Assembly (NCBI GenBank): GCA_963663945.1
Contig: OY760687.1
Span: 2,232,001-2,296,000, forward strand
Source of the DNA: Bin87 sp963663945
GTDB lineage: Bacteria; Chloroflexota; Dehalococcoidia; Lucifugimonadales; UBA3495
Direction of reading: 5' to 3'
Length of the DNA: 64,000 nucleotides
Below, piece by piece: positions 26,674-34,572 of this stretch (positions are counted from its first letter, which is position 1; each line of letters opens with the position of its first letter). Under the pieces are notes generated by a model that was not told the origin of the DNA, ran no database searches, and was given only the letters and a program-made list of their open reading frames with translations. The position numbers and the translations under genes were made by a program.

Positions 26674-27624
26674 ATGCCAGAGGATCTTTTCACCTTTACT
26701 GACAAACCGGACGCCAGCTATTTGCTGGCCGGTTGGCGTCGCCAATGGTCCAATGGCGGCCGGATCTCCAGCGGTTTGCCGCGCTATCTCATCGAGAAAA
26801 ACGGCGCCAGGCAGATCGGACAGTTCAGCGAATATGTGAATCGGATGTGCTACCCGTTCCAGGTCGCCGGCACCCATGATGCTTTTCGGCCTTCGGCGGC
26901 ATTCAACGAAGGGTTGCCGAGTGTCGCGATGTCGCGACAGAACTCATTCTACGAGATTGGCAGCGGCTTGATAGTTTTCCTGGGCGAGGAACCCTGGTAT
27001 CGCCTCGACATCTACGCGGAGGCCTTTTTCTCGGCAATCCAGGAATTGGGTGTCCAGCAGACCGTCGCCGTGGAGGGCGTCAACGGACCCGCTCCGCCGG
27101 ATTTGGAGCGGCGCATCACCTGCGTTTATTCCCGAGCCGAGATGCGTGAACAGTTGGAACGGCACGGCGTCCAGTTCAGCAGTTACGGGAGCCGAGGCCG
27201 GCAGGGGCCAACCATCGGAATGGCCCTGGTATCCGTTGCCCACTACCAGTATCCGGACGTTCAGATGTTCCGCATGGGAGCCATGGCGCCCATGTATCCA
27301 TTCATGACCAGCAACAACAACCAGCTGGGCATCACCCAGGACCACCGCGCCTACTACGACATACTCCGGCGCCTCCGTTCAATCTTCAAGATCGAAATGG
27401 ATCTGTCCGAGCTGGAGCAGATGGGCAATCGGGAATCGCAGGAGCTTCTGGACAACCTGGAGCGCTTGGGTCGCACCAATAGCGAGGCCAAGCAGATCAT
27501 CGATCAGGTCCGTCTGGACTACCAGTACACACCTTATGTCGAACCGGTGGACCTGGATCCTGCCCTGGACCAAGCGCTGGAGAACATTCTCCGGGACATC
27601 GGGGAACCCGGGCAGGAAACCTGA
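26674..27624 (+). CDS. PAC2-family protein
   Basis: 316 residues from ATG 26674, preceded by GGAAGGAAGGCGG. PAC2 features: a central Rossmann-like region with SGLIVFLGEEPWYR, an FFSAIQELGVQQTVAVEGVN segment, and GPTIGMALVSVAHYQYPDV. The C-terminal 90 residues are helical and charged. Eukaryotic relatives are proteasome assembly chaperones; in bacteria the family is common, with no settled function. A terminator follows. Confidence 0.78.
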   Translation: MPEDLFTFTDKPDASYLLAGWRRQWSNGGRISSGLPRYLIEKNGARQIGQFSEYVNRMCYPFQVAGTHDAFRPSAAFNEGLPSVAMSRQNSFYEIGSGLIVFLGEEPWYRLDIYAEAFFSAIQELGVQQTVAVEGVNGPAPPDLERRITCVYSRAEMREQLERHGVQFSSYGSRGRQGPTIGMALVSVAHYQYPDVQMFRMGAMAPMYPFMTSNNNQLGITQDHRAYYDILRRLRSIFKIEMDLSELEQMGNRESQELLDNLERLGRTNSEAKQIIDQVRLDYQYTPYVEPVDLDPALDQALENILRDIGEPGQET

Positions 27625-27641
27625 TCCTCGCGTCGATAGGT

Positions 27642-29024
27642 TTACACGATTGGCCAGCGTGGCGGAAACTCCACGCTGGTTCTTTTTAACAGGGCCTCGC
27701 CTCGTCCTTGCACTTCTTCCACCAGGGACACCTCGTCCACAAACAGCGGGCGGTGATCCGCGACGACCACCTTGCCGTCGACTATGACCGTGTGGACGCT
27801 GCGTCCATCGGCGTTGTAAACCAGGTTGTTGACGGGATTGTGCAGCGCGCCCCATTCAGCCCGGCGCGTATCAAACAGCACCAGGTCCGCCGCCTTGCCG
27901 GGCTCGATCGAACCTATCAGGTGGTCCATACCCAGGGCGGCTGCGCCGCCGATGGTTCCCAATTCCAGCGCCGTTTCCGCGGGGATCATACTCACGTCCC
28001 GGCGGCCGTCCTTGTACAGCACGGCGGCCAGGTAGACCGACCTCAGCGTCTCCAGCAGGTTGGAATTGTTGCCGGCGTCGGTACCCAGTCCCACGGTCGC
28101 TCCGAGTTCCAGCAGTTCCGGCAGCAAACCGTTTGCGGATGTGCCCGCGCCACCTTTAACTGCAGCGGTGGGGCACATCACCACCGAGGATCCGCGATCA
28201 GCGATCAGGCGCGCTTCGTCGGTGTCGATGCCAAGGCAGTGCGCGAGGGTCATTCGCGGGTTCAGCACCCCGCACCGGTCGAGATACTCCGTGGGCGAAC
28301 AGCCATGCGTACGCCGGCACTCTTCAATCCAGCGCGGCCCGTTGTTGAAGTGCAACGTGGATCGCGTTCCGTGTTCGGATGCGATTCGGTCGCATGCGGC
28401 CAGGAGTTCCGGCGTGCAGAATTCCGCAGCGAACGGCATCGCCCACCCGGTTACCAGATCGCTGTTTGCGCTTTGGGCCAGGGAAATGGCCTCTTCCGTG
28501 GCCCGGATCGCCTCATCCGTCCCGTACACCGGCAGGTTCAACGGGTTGGGACGGTCCTGGACGTTGCGGCCCACAACTATGCGGCAACCGGCCCGATCGT
28601 AAGCGGCCAGGCATTGATCGAGATGGGTTGTTGTTCCCGGGTCGATGAAGGTGGTTGTACCGTACTTCAGCAGCTCGGTGATCGCGAGCATCGACGTAGC
28701 GTATTCGTCATCGGCGGTCATCGCCGCCTGCAACCGAAACACGTTGGGCAGGTACTCGGCTCCAAGATCATCCGGAAACAGACCACGCGCCGCGTGGGCG
28801 TAGCTGATGTGCATGTGGCCATTCACGAACCCCGGCGTCAGGACCATGCCTGAACCGTCTATAGTCTCGTCGGCCGCGACCGACGCCAGGTCAGCCGACT
28901 TGCCGACCTGGCTGATCTGGTTGCCGGTTATGACAACCGAGCCGTCGGCCACGATGCGACGATCCGAGTCCATGGTGACGATGTAGCGCACACCGTCGAT
29001 TTTCAGGCTAGGGGCATTGGGCAT
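27642..29024 (-). CDS. Amidohydrolase-family deaminase (AtzA/TrzA/MtaD-like)
   Basis: 460 residues. Metal site GFVNGHMHISY near residue 68, a second His in LHFNNGPRW, AHCLGIDTDEARL, and the metal Asp in GLGTDAGNNSN. The C-terminal composite domain has a DLVLFDTRRAEWG segment. This layout fits metal-dependent deaminases and chlorohydrolases acting on adenosine, guanine derivatives or triazines. The substrate is not determined. GGAG stands 6 bases before ATG 29024. It starts 16 bases after the nitroreductase stop, so the two are probably co-transcribed. Confidence 0.87.
   Translation of the reverse strand: MPNAPSLKIDGVRYIVTMDSDRRIVADGSVVITGNQISQVGKSADLASVAADETIDGSGMVLTPGFVNGHMHISYAHAARGLFPDDLGAEYLPNVFRLQAAMTADDEYATSMLAITELLKYGTTTFIDPGTTTHLDQCLAAYDRAGCRIVVGRNVQDRPNPLNLPVYGTDEAIRATEEAISLAQSANSDLVTGWAMPFAAEFCTPELLAACDRIASEHGTRSTLHFNNGPRWIEECRRTHGCSPTEYLDRCGVLNPRMTLAHCLGIDTDEARLIADRGSSVVMCPTAAVKGGAGTSANGLLPELLELGATVGLGTDAGNNSNLLETLRSVYLAAVLYKDGRRDVSMIPAETALELGTIGGAAALGMDHLIGSIEPGKAADLVLFDTRRAEWGALHNPVNNLVYNADGRSVHTVIVDGKVVVADHRPLFVDEVSLVEEVQGRGEALLKRTSVEFPPRWPIV
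27654..27687 (+). terminator. Rho-independent terminator of the PAC2 gene
   Basis: Stem CCAGCGTGG / CCACGCTGG with an 8-base loop, followed by TTCTTTTT. It lies inside the 3' end of the convergent amidohydrolase gene, so one DNA stretch is both terminator and coding sequence. Confidence 0.8.
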
Positions 29025-29040
29025 GGGAAACTCCAGGCGT

Positions 29041-29676
29041 TCAGTCCGTCCAATCGCGGAAACCCCAGCGGTTGAACGAGGTGACCTCCGACGGTGGGCG
29101 ACGGGTTGTAGGGCCGAAACCCCCGCGCGGATAACCGACCGGGGTCAAGCAGATCATCTCTGCGTGCTCCGGAAGCCCCAGCAGTTCGCGCACTTCGTCC
29201 TCTTTGCGGTTCAAAACCGTGGTGATCCGCGTGCCAATCCCCAACGCTCGGCCGGCCAGGAACAGGTTCTGGATCGCCGGCCAAACGGAGGCCGCGTGCC
29301 GCCCGCGTTCGATGGGCTGGCCCGGTTCGAAACCGCTGCCGCGCGAGTGATCGGCGCACACCACGATCATCGCCGGAACCTCGGGCATGTGGTGCGCCAG
29401 GTATCGAGCGTGACGGTAAACCCGCGACTCGGTGGGTGACGGCTCCCAACCCATGGCGTCCAGCCACGTGTTCTTGTACAACTCCCCAAGGGCCTTCACG
29501 GTGTCCGGGTCGTTGACAACGACGAACTCCCACGGCTGCGTGTTTCCGCCGTTGGGCGCGCGGACCGCGGCGTCGATCAGCTTCTGGATTTCGGATTGTG
29601 GAACCGGGTCCGGTTTGTAGCGGGTGATCTGGCGCTGACTGTAGATTGCCTCAAACAGGTCGAAATGATCAGCCAT
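29041..29676 (-). CDS. Nitroreductase-family FMN oxidoreductase
   Basis: 211 residues. The N-terminal SQRQITRYKPDPVP is the FMN-phosphate Arg region of the family. AAVRAPNGGNTQPWEFVVVN and ALGIGTRITTVLNRKEDEVRELLGLPE follow as usual. These enzymes reduce nitro groups, quinones or flavins with NAD(P)H. The natural substrate is not known. GGAG precedes ATG 29676. Confidence 0.88.
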   Translation of the reverse strand: MADHFDLFEAIYSQRQITRYKPDPVPQSEIQKLIDAAVRAPNGGNTQPWEFVVVNDPDTVKALGELYKNTWLDAMGWEPSPTESRVYRHARYLAHHMPEVPAMIVVCADHSRGSGFEPGQPIERGRHAASVWPAIQNLFLAGRALGIGTRITTVLNRKEDEVRELLGLPEHAEMICLTPVGYPRGGFGPTTRRPPSEVTSFNRWGFRDWTD

Positions 29677-29739
29677 TGCAGTCCTCCAGCGTCGGCATTG
29701 GATAGCATCGTGGGCATTATAGCCGCTGCCTGCAGAGAA

Positions 29740-30624
29740 TCACCGAAACGCGGTGATCAGCACCAACCCGACGATTATCATCGCCGCCCCCACGAGCCTC
29801 CCCACGGTGACCACTTCTTTTAGAACGACTGCGCCGAGCAGGAGGGCGAACAGGAGGCCAACCTCACGCGCGGGCGCGACGTAGCTTGCGTCCGTGAGCC
29901 GCATTGCCGTCAGCACGAGCCCGTAGGCGAGGAACAACAGCCCCGAGGCGGCGAGAATTGGCCACTTCGCCGTCCGAAACTCCTGGAAGATCGTTGACGC
30001 TCCGTGAGCACGCAGGATGTAAGGCAGCATGCCGGCAGCAACCCCACACGTCATCAGATAGAGATATAGGAACGGACTCACATACGCCACACCCTGTTTG
30101 TCGATCAGCGTGTACAGAGTGATGCACAATCCCGTCGCCAGCGCGTACGCGATGCCCGCCCTGGTAGCAGCAAGTTGACCGCCGACGATATTACGCAACT
30201 GCCCCCACCAGGCCATGGTGTATATGCCGACGACGATCACGCCGATACCGATCCACGCTGGGATAGTTACGCTCTCGCCCAGCGCGAAAACGGCCAGCAC
30301 CGGCACCAATCCGGGACCGAAACCTCTCGCGATCGGGTAAGCCAGCGAAAGGTCTGCGCGGGCGAGGCTACGCCCCAAACTGAGAAAATAGCAGATGTGG
30401 ACGAGCGACGACGCGGCGACAAACCACAGCCCTACGGCTGTGAATTCGGTGGTGAACGCGAGCACTATGGCAATTGGGGCGGCGGCGACTGCTCCTGCGG
30501 CCGACAACCACCAGACGAACACTTCCTGGCGTTGAGCCCGTTTCAGTAACAGGTTCCAGGTGGCGTGAGCAAAGGCCGATGCCAGCACGAGAACCAGCGC
30601 CAGCAGTGTCGCCGAATCCAGCAT
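29740..30624 (-). CDS. EamA/DMT-family transporter
   Basis: 294 residues with about ten hydrophobic segments in two five-helix halves, as in drug/metabolite transporters. ATG 30624 begins MLDSATLLALVLVLASAFAH; a longer open frame runs through tRNA-Glu and is rejected. The N-terminal half contains HATWNLLLKRAQRQEVFVWW, the C-terminal half ends in AAMIIVGLVLITAF. The exported or imported metabolite is unknown. Confidence 0.87.
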   Translation of the reverse strand: MLDSATLLALVLVLASAFAHATWNLLLKRAQRQEVFVWWLSAAGAVAAAPIAIVLAFTTEFTAVGLWFVAASSLVHICYFLSLGRSLARADLSLAYPIARGFGPGLVPVLAVFALGESVTIPAWIGIGVIVVGIYTMAWWGQLRNIVGGQLAATRAGIAYALATGLCITLYTLIDKQGVAYVSPFLYLYLMTCGVAAGMLPYILRAHGASTIFQEFRTAKWPILAASGLLFLAYGLVLTAMRLTDASYVAPAREVGLLFALLLGAVVLKEVVTVGRLVGAAMIIVGLVLITAFR

Positions 30625-30695
30625 CGCGGGAACCCCAACCAGGGCCAAAATCAAATCGCCGACGTCCTGATTACAGCGTCGGCGAAATCTGAAAC

Positions 30696-30772
30696 TGGTG
30701 GCGCATAGGGGATTCGAACCCCTGATCTCCGCCTTGAGAGGGCGGTGTCCTGGGCCGCTAGACGAATGCGCC
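30696..30772 (-). tRNA. tRNA-Glu (anticodon CTC)
   Basis: On the minus strand: acceptor GGCGCAT/ATGCGCC, discriminator A and encoded CCA, anticodon stem CCGCC/GGCGG with loop CTCTCAA, T-arm AGGGG-TTCGAAT-CCCCT. Confidence 0.95.
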
Positions 30773-30810
30773 AATGAACCCGATTGGCGGCCCAATCGGA
30801 GAGTTCGAAG

Positions 30811-30838
30811 ATTATAGCACGTACGATTCGGCTTGCAA
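30811..30838 (-). promoter_or_regulatory. Promoter of tRNA-Glu
   Basis: Read on the minus strand: TTGCAA (30838-30833) and TATAAT (30816-30811) with a 16-base spacer. The tRNA starts 38 bases further on. Confidence 0.65.
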
Positions 30839-31216
30839 CTGAACGGCCAGGCGCGGCGCCGGCGACGCCAAGAGCCCACGCCTGCCGGCGATCCTGATGT
30901 ATGCTTGCAGGCGGCGTGCGGCAGTATGGTGTTCACCGCCACGACCAATCGGACTACCGGAGATGCGACGCTGCGACGACGGGCCACGTTCCAACCCAGG
31001 ATGGGACTCGAGGTCAATCGAGATCCATCAACCAAACCCGGTGGATTGGCTTCCAGAGTTATGTCACGTCGATCTCACCGGTCCATGTTGTGCGACAACT
31101 TACCCGTGGCAAATGAAGTCGGATGTAGCAACGAAGGTCCAACCAGACATGGTGATCCAATATTTCGATCGGGCGATGCGGGTTAAGGCAATCCGCAATA
31201 GCGACAGGTAAGCGAA
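30839..31216. other. Gene-free stretch between tRNA-Glu and HypE-like gene
   Basis: 378 bases with no ORF that looks coding, no tRNA and no strong hairpin. It must contain the promoter of the HypE-like gene, but no clear -35/-10 pair was found. Confidence 0.4.
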
Positions 31217-32242
31217 TTGGAAACTGGCAAACTGCCTCCAGACCTACTGCAGGAATTATTGTCCAATCTGGACATCGTCGACCCGCGAGTCTTAGTTGGC
31301 CCCGGCGTGGGTGAGGACTGCGCAGTGGTCGACATGGGCGATCGTCTCCTGATCGCGAAATCGGACCCAATAACGTTCGCGGCTGACAAGGTCGGTTGGT
31401 ACGCAGTGCAGATCAATGCCAACGACGTGGCCTGCACCGGTGGCGTGCCGCGTTGGTTCCTGCCCACGGTGTTGCTGCCGGCCAGTGCAACGACCGACGA
31501 CGTGCGGGCCATTTTCGCGGACATCTCGGAAGCATGTCGGGACATCGGAGTTGCAATCATCGGGGGACACACCGAGGTAACCGACGGGCTTCCGCGGCCA
31601 ATCGTAGCGGGCACCATGCTGGGCGAACTCGAGGATCGTGCCCGATTGGTGTCCACCGGAGGAGCGCAAGATGGCGACAGCGTCATAGTAACCACCGGCG
31701 TGGCCATCGAGGGCGCGGCGATTCTGGCTCGGGAACATGCCCCTGAGATACAAGCGTGCGGCCTGGACACACAAACTCTGGACACTGCTGCTCGTTACCT
31801 GGAGGATCCAGGCATCAGCATATTGTCGGCAGCGCGCGCCCTGTTTCAGACTGGCGCCGTGCATAGCATGCACGACGTTACTGAGGGTGGCCTGATCACC
31901 GCCCTGCGGGAGATTGCCGCGGCGTCGAAACTTGGATTGGTTGCGGAAGCGGAGAGCGTGCCTTTGCTACCCGCGTGTGCAGCCATCTGCGAGGCGTTGG
32001 AACTCGACCCGCTGGGCCTGTTAGGCTCTGGCGCGTTGATCGCCACCATGGCAGCGGGCGACGTCCCCCGCGCGCTTCGGGCGCTGGACCGGGTGGGGGT
32101 CAGCGGCTGGGAGATCGGTCAAATGATGGACCTGTCGGATGGTCTTTGGTTAATTGACCGAAACGGCGAAAGGACGTTGCCCGAGTTCCGACGGGACGAA
32201 CTGGCGCGCTATCTGGAAGAACGCGGTCATTCTCCCAAGTAG
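31217..32242 (+). CDS. AIR-synthase-related protein (HypE/ThiL-like ATP-binding fold)
   Basis: 341 residues from TTG 31217, with AGG about 9 bases upstream. The N-terminal GPGVGEDCAVVDMGDRLL is the PurM-like ATP-binding start, and INANDVACTGGVPRWFLPT and GHTEVTDGLPRPIVAGTMLG follow. The C-terminal half has HSMHDVTEGGLITALREIA. This order is that of HypE, SelD and AIR synthase relatives. The PRICY-type C-terminal Cys of true HypE is absent, and no hydrogenase genes are near, so hydrogenase maturation is not claimed. It ends in a 16-base overlap with the convergent dehydratase gene. Confidence 0.82.
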   Translation: METGKLPPDLLQELLSNLDIVDPRVLVGPGVGEDCAVVDMGDRLLIAKSDPITFAADKVGWYAVQINANDVACTGGVPRWFLPTVLLPASATTDDVRAIFADISEACRDIGVAIIGGHTEVTDGLPRPIVAGTMLGELEDRARLVSTGGAQDGDSVIVTTGVAIEGAAILAREHAPEIQACGLDTQTLDTAARYLEDPGISILSAARALFQTGAVHSMHDVTEGGLITALREIAAASKLGLVAEAESVPLLPACAAICEALELDPLGLLGSGALIATMAAGDVPRALRALDRVGVSGWEIGQMMDLSDGLWLIDRNGERTLPEFRRDELARYLEERGHSPK

Positions 32243-33195
32243 AGGTTGATGCAATCGCGGAGTTGCGCCAGCGTGATGTTGCCGCCGCTTACGGTGATGG
32301 ATATCTTTCGCCCACGAACCAGGTCTTCGCGCCTCACGGCGCCAGCCAACCCGGTGGCTCCGGCGCCTTCGGCGAGAGTGTGCGCCTTTTCTATCAGCAT
32401 CGCCACGGCCCGACGAATTTCGTCTTCGGTCACCAACACGAAATCGTGCAGGCGGTGCCGCATGATTTGCTGCGGCAACTCATAACCCTCGGCAGTCGCA
32501 ATACCTTCCACCCAGGTGCCCATGTGCGCCTGAACCAGTTGCCCCTGCTCCCAGGATAAGTAGGCGGCAGGAGCGGATTCTGACTGGACGGCGACCACCT
32601 GTATTTCCGGGTTCAGCGCTTGCGCCACAACGCACGCCCCGGAAATCCCGCTGCCTCCGCCAATAGGCAGGAACATCACGTCCACGTCGGGCAGCTCTTC
32701 AATGATTTCCAGACTGGCGGTGGCCACCCCGGCTATTATTTCCGGGTCGTTGACCGGGTGAACATACCGATAGCCCTCTTCAGCGGCCAGCCGCTCGCAG
32801 TATCGGCGAGCTTCATCGAAGTTTGCGCCGTGGAATATCAGCTCTGCGCCCAAAGCTTCCATTGATGCGACCTTGTTCGGGTTGGCGCCTACTGGCAGAC
32901 CAATCAGGGCCCTGGCTCCGAATACCCGGCACGCGCTTGCGATCGACTGGCCATGATTGCCGCTGCTGGCAGTGATGACCCCGCGCTGCCGGTCCGCCGC
33001 ATCCATGTTGGCGAGAAGATTGATTCCCCCTCTCGCTTTGAAAGCGCCCAGCGGGAGGTGCTCCTCGTGTTTCAAGTACACCTCCGCGTCCAACGCCTGG
33101 CTCAGTCCGGCCGAGTAGGTTAGCGGCGTGCGCGGGAAGTAAGGACTGATGGTAGCGCGGGCGCGATAGACGTCGCGCAAAGTTGGGATGTTCAA
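32227..33195 (-). CDS. PLP-dependent threonine dehydratase-family protein
   Basis: 322 residues from TTG 33195, with GGAGAG 7 bases upstream; ATG 33282 is the alternative. The PLP lysine lies in PLGAFKARGGINLL, the substrate loop in ASSGNHGQSIA, and the phosphate-binding Gly-rich loop in LPIGGGSGISGACV. The C-terminal serine is in ITVSGGNI. There is no ACT regulatory domain, so this is the short catabolic type, which could also act on serine, hydroxyaspartate or as a racemase. Confidence 0.87.
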   Translation of the reverse strand: MNIPTLRDVYRARATISPYFPRTPLTYSAGLSQALDAEVYLKHEEHLPLGAFKARGGINLLANMDAADRQRGVITASSGNHGQSIASACRVFGARALIGLPVGANPNKVASMEALGAELIFHGANFDEARRYCERLAAEEGYRYVHPVNDPEIIAGVATASLEIIEELPDVDVMFLPIGGGSGISGACVVAQALNPEIQVVAVQSESAPAAYLSWEQGQLVQAHMGTWVEGIATAEGYELPQQIMRHRLHDFVLVTEDEIRRAVAMLIEKAHTLAEGAGATGLAGAVRREDLVRGRKISITVSGGNITLAQLRDCINLYLGE

Positions 33196-33360
33196 AATCG
33201 CTCTCCATGAAAGCCGCCCCGGCGGCTCAGCATCGTCGCCGGCAAGATTAGGCAGGCCGTTCCTGAGAGTCAACCGCTCCATGGGTACTGAGCAGCGGGT
33301 CGCGCCCAAACGACCAGTGCATTCCGTACTACCGGATCCAGACAGCGCAATCATCCGATG

Positions 33361-33687
33361 GTGTACTCCGGCCAGCGTTACACTTAGATTGACGAAGTGT
33401 ACCGACGCCAATGTTCTGCTCTGTCCTGTTGAGTGTACTTTATTTGAGTTACGTTTATGGCTGGCACCATTACGTGTACTGCCAAACCCTACGAACGTAA
33501 TTACGCGGGGCCAGTGTAATGATTAGGTTAGCAGTACACCTCGCACGTTCACTACACGATTGCACGCCGGCGCTGCTGTGCGTTTCGGACTCCATAGAAT
33601 GATGAAAGTGTACGGATAAATGGTACACGGATTCGCTGCGGATGATTCGTGCGTTATGCTTCAGGCGCATCGTACGCAGCAGTACAC
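33361..33687. repeat. Cluster of eight GTGTAC/GTACAC sites
   Basis: Exact copies of GTGTAC on the plus strand start at 33361, 33397, 33433, 33474 and 33608. Reverse copies (GTACAC) start at 33534, 33623 and 33682. A ninth (GTACAC) is at 34052, 21 bases before the HTH gene. The first three are exactly 36 bases apart. Those at 33608 and 33623 form an inverted pair with a 9-base spacer. Three read GTGTACTGC (33474, 33534 and 33682). Near matches stand at 33378, 33514 and 33553. About 0.2 exact copies would be expected by chance in a stretch this long. Confidence 0.75.
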
Positions 33688-33907
33688 GAGCGCTTGGCAG
33701 GCTCCCTCGGACCGGATGCTACGCCCCATTGATTGGATGGCCAGTCGCGGCGGCGCCCGTCACCTAGCTCGTTGTCCTTCAACCTAGCTGACCCGACCCC
33801 GATCCGCGGCGAGGGCTGAAATTCGCCAAAATTGCCCGGATTCGGTGTTCACGTTTCTGGCAACCTGGTCGCTGCTATGTCAAAATAGGCACGTAACCAG
33901 AGGCGTT

Positions 33908-33932
33908 CTAAAAGAATATAAAAATCTTTTAG
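33908..33932. terminator. AT-rich stem-loop
   Basis: CTAAAAGA and TCTTTTAG flank a 9-base A/T loop. It stands alone between the site cluster and the HTH promoter. Terminator or element end are both possible. Confidence 0.4.
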
Positions 33933-33951
33933 GATTGTTCTTTGGCTGCGC

Positions 33952-33980
33952 TTGACTTTGGTCAAATCTGTGGGTAGTGT
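33952..33980 (+). promoter_or_regulatory. Candidate promoter/operator of small HTH gene
   Basis: TTGACT (33952-33957) and TAGTGT (33975-33980) with 17-base spacing. The -35 lies in an inverted repeat, TTGAC-TTTG-GTCAA (33952-33965), which could be an operator. The leader would be about 85 bases and would contain the GTACAC site at 34052. Confidence 0.5.
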
Positions 33981-34072
33981 AGTCCCAAATCGACATCGGT
34001 AACGAACTGTCAGGGTACCGACACTGCCGACTGGCGAATGTACAAAAACTGGTACACCGACGGAGGTGCATC

Positions 34073-34297
34073 ATGGCACGCAAAACCAAATTGATGCTTC
34101 GCGTAGAAAAGGAATTCGACCAGCCCCTGGAGCGGTTACTCCCGGAACTGGTCAACGATCAGGGGCTGACGGCGACGGCCGACACCCTTGGCGTCAGCAA
34201 GGCGACGCTGGGCTACTGGATGCTCAAGATGGGCATCAACGTAAAACGCGTGGCGTTGGCTCCTGGTGAAGTGCTGGAGGTCAAGCGCACCAACTAA
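34073..34297 (+). CDS. Small helix-turn-helix DNA-binding protein
   Basis: 74 residues from ATG 34073, preceded by CGGAGG at 7-base spacing. The N-terminus is basic (MARKTKLMLRVEKEF). Residues about 16-30 (QPLERLLPELVNDQG) are helical. The helix-turn-helix ATADTLGVSKATLGYWMLKM spans about 34-53, followed by a short basic tail ending EVLEVKRTN. I do not recognise a named family; small regulators of phage or mobile-element type look like this. It follows the GTGTAC cluster, one copy of which is in its own leader, so autoregulation is plausible. Confidence 0.75.
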   Translation: MARKTKLMLRVEKEFDQPLERLLPELVNDQGLTATADTLGVSKATLGYWMLKMGINVKRVALAPGEVLEVKRTN

Positions 34298-34522
34298 TCG
34301 CAACCACGTTGCGGAGTGCGCCCAGAGCCACCCGCGACGCAGGTGACACGTCAGCGGTCCAAAGGCGAGCGGATCGCTTGGCGTATCGGTTTCGCGCGCG
34401 AGCGCGGAACAGCGAGATGCCCCGGCCGGTGGCAAATGGTCGGGGTATTTTGCTGCCTATTGGGACCAACGGGTGTGGCTGGTCGCTGACGCCAGCCGGG
34501 CAATGCCGATCGGGCACGAATA

Positions 34523-34544
34523 AGGCGCCCCTTTCGGGGCGCCT
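34523..34544. terminator. Stem-loop terminator between HTH gene and amidase gene
   Basis: AGGCGCCCC, loop TTTC, GGGGCGCCT: a 9-base perfect stem between converging genes. The stretch 34298-34522 before it holds no other gene. Confidence 0.6.
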
Positions 34545-34572
34545 CATTGAAATCGGATGCCGGACGCCGAAT

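Larger units (their letters stand above)
33196..34072. other. Gene-free, AT-richer regulatory stretch
   Basis: 877 bases with no credible gene on either strand, lower in GC than its surroundings (especially 33880-34060). It contains the GTGTAC site cluster (33361-33687), a perfect 10-base palindrome CGTAATTACG (33496-33505), an 8-base stem-loop at 33908 and the promoter and last GTGTAC site before the small HTH gene. Confidence 0.6.

Noticed and set aside
31217..32242. Call as hydrogenase maturation factor HypE
   Set aside because: Fold fits, but the C-terminal Cys motif and any hydrogenase genes are missing.
33470..33670. 66-residue minus-strand ORF within the GTGTAC cluster
   Set aside because: No ribosome-binding site and sequence looks random; it is crossed by several of the repeat sites.
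33361..34057. CRISPR array
   Set aside because: The repeated unit is only six bases, occurs in both orientations and spacing is mostly irregular; no cas genes are near.
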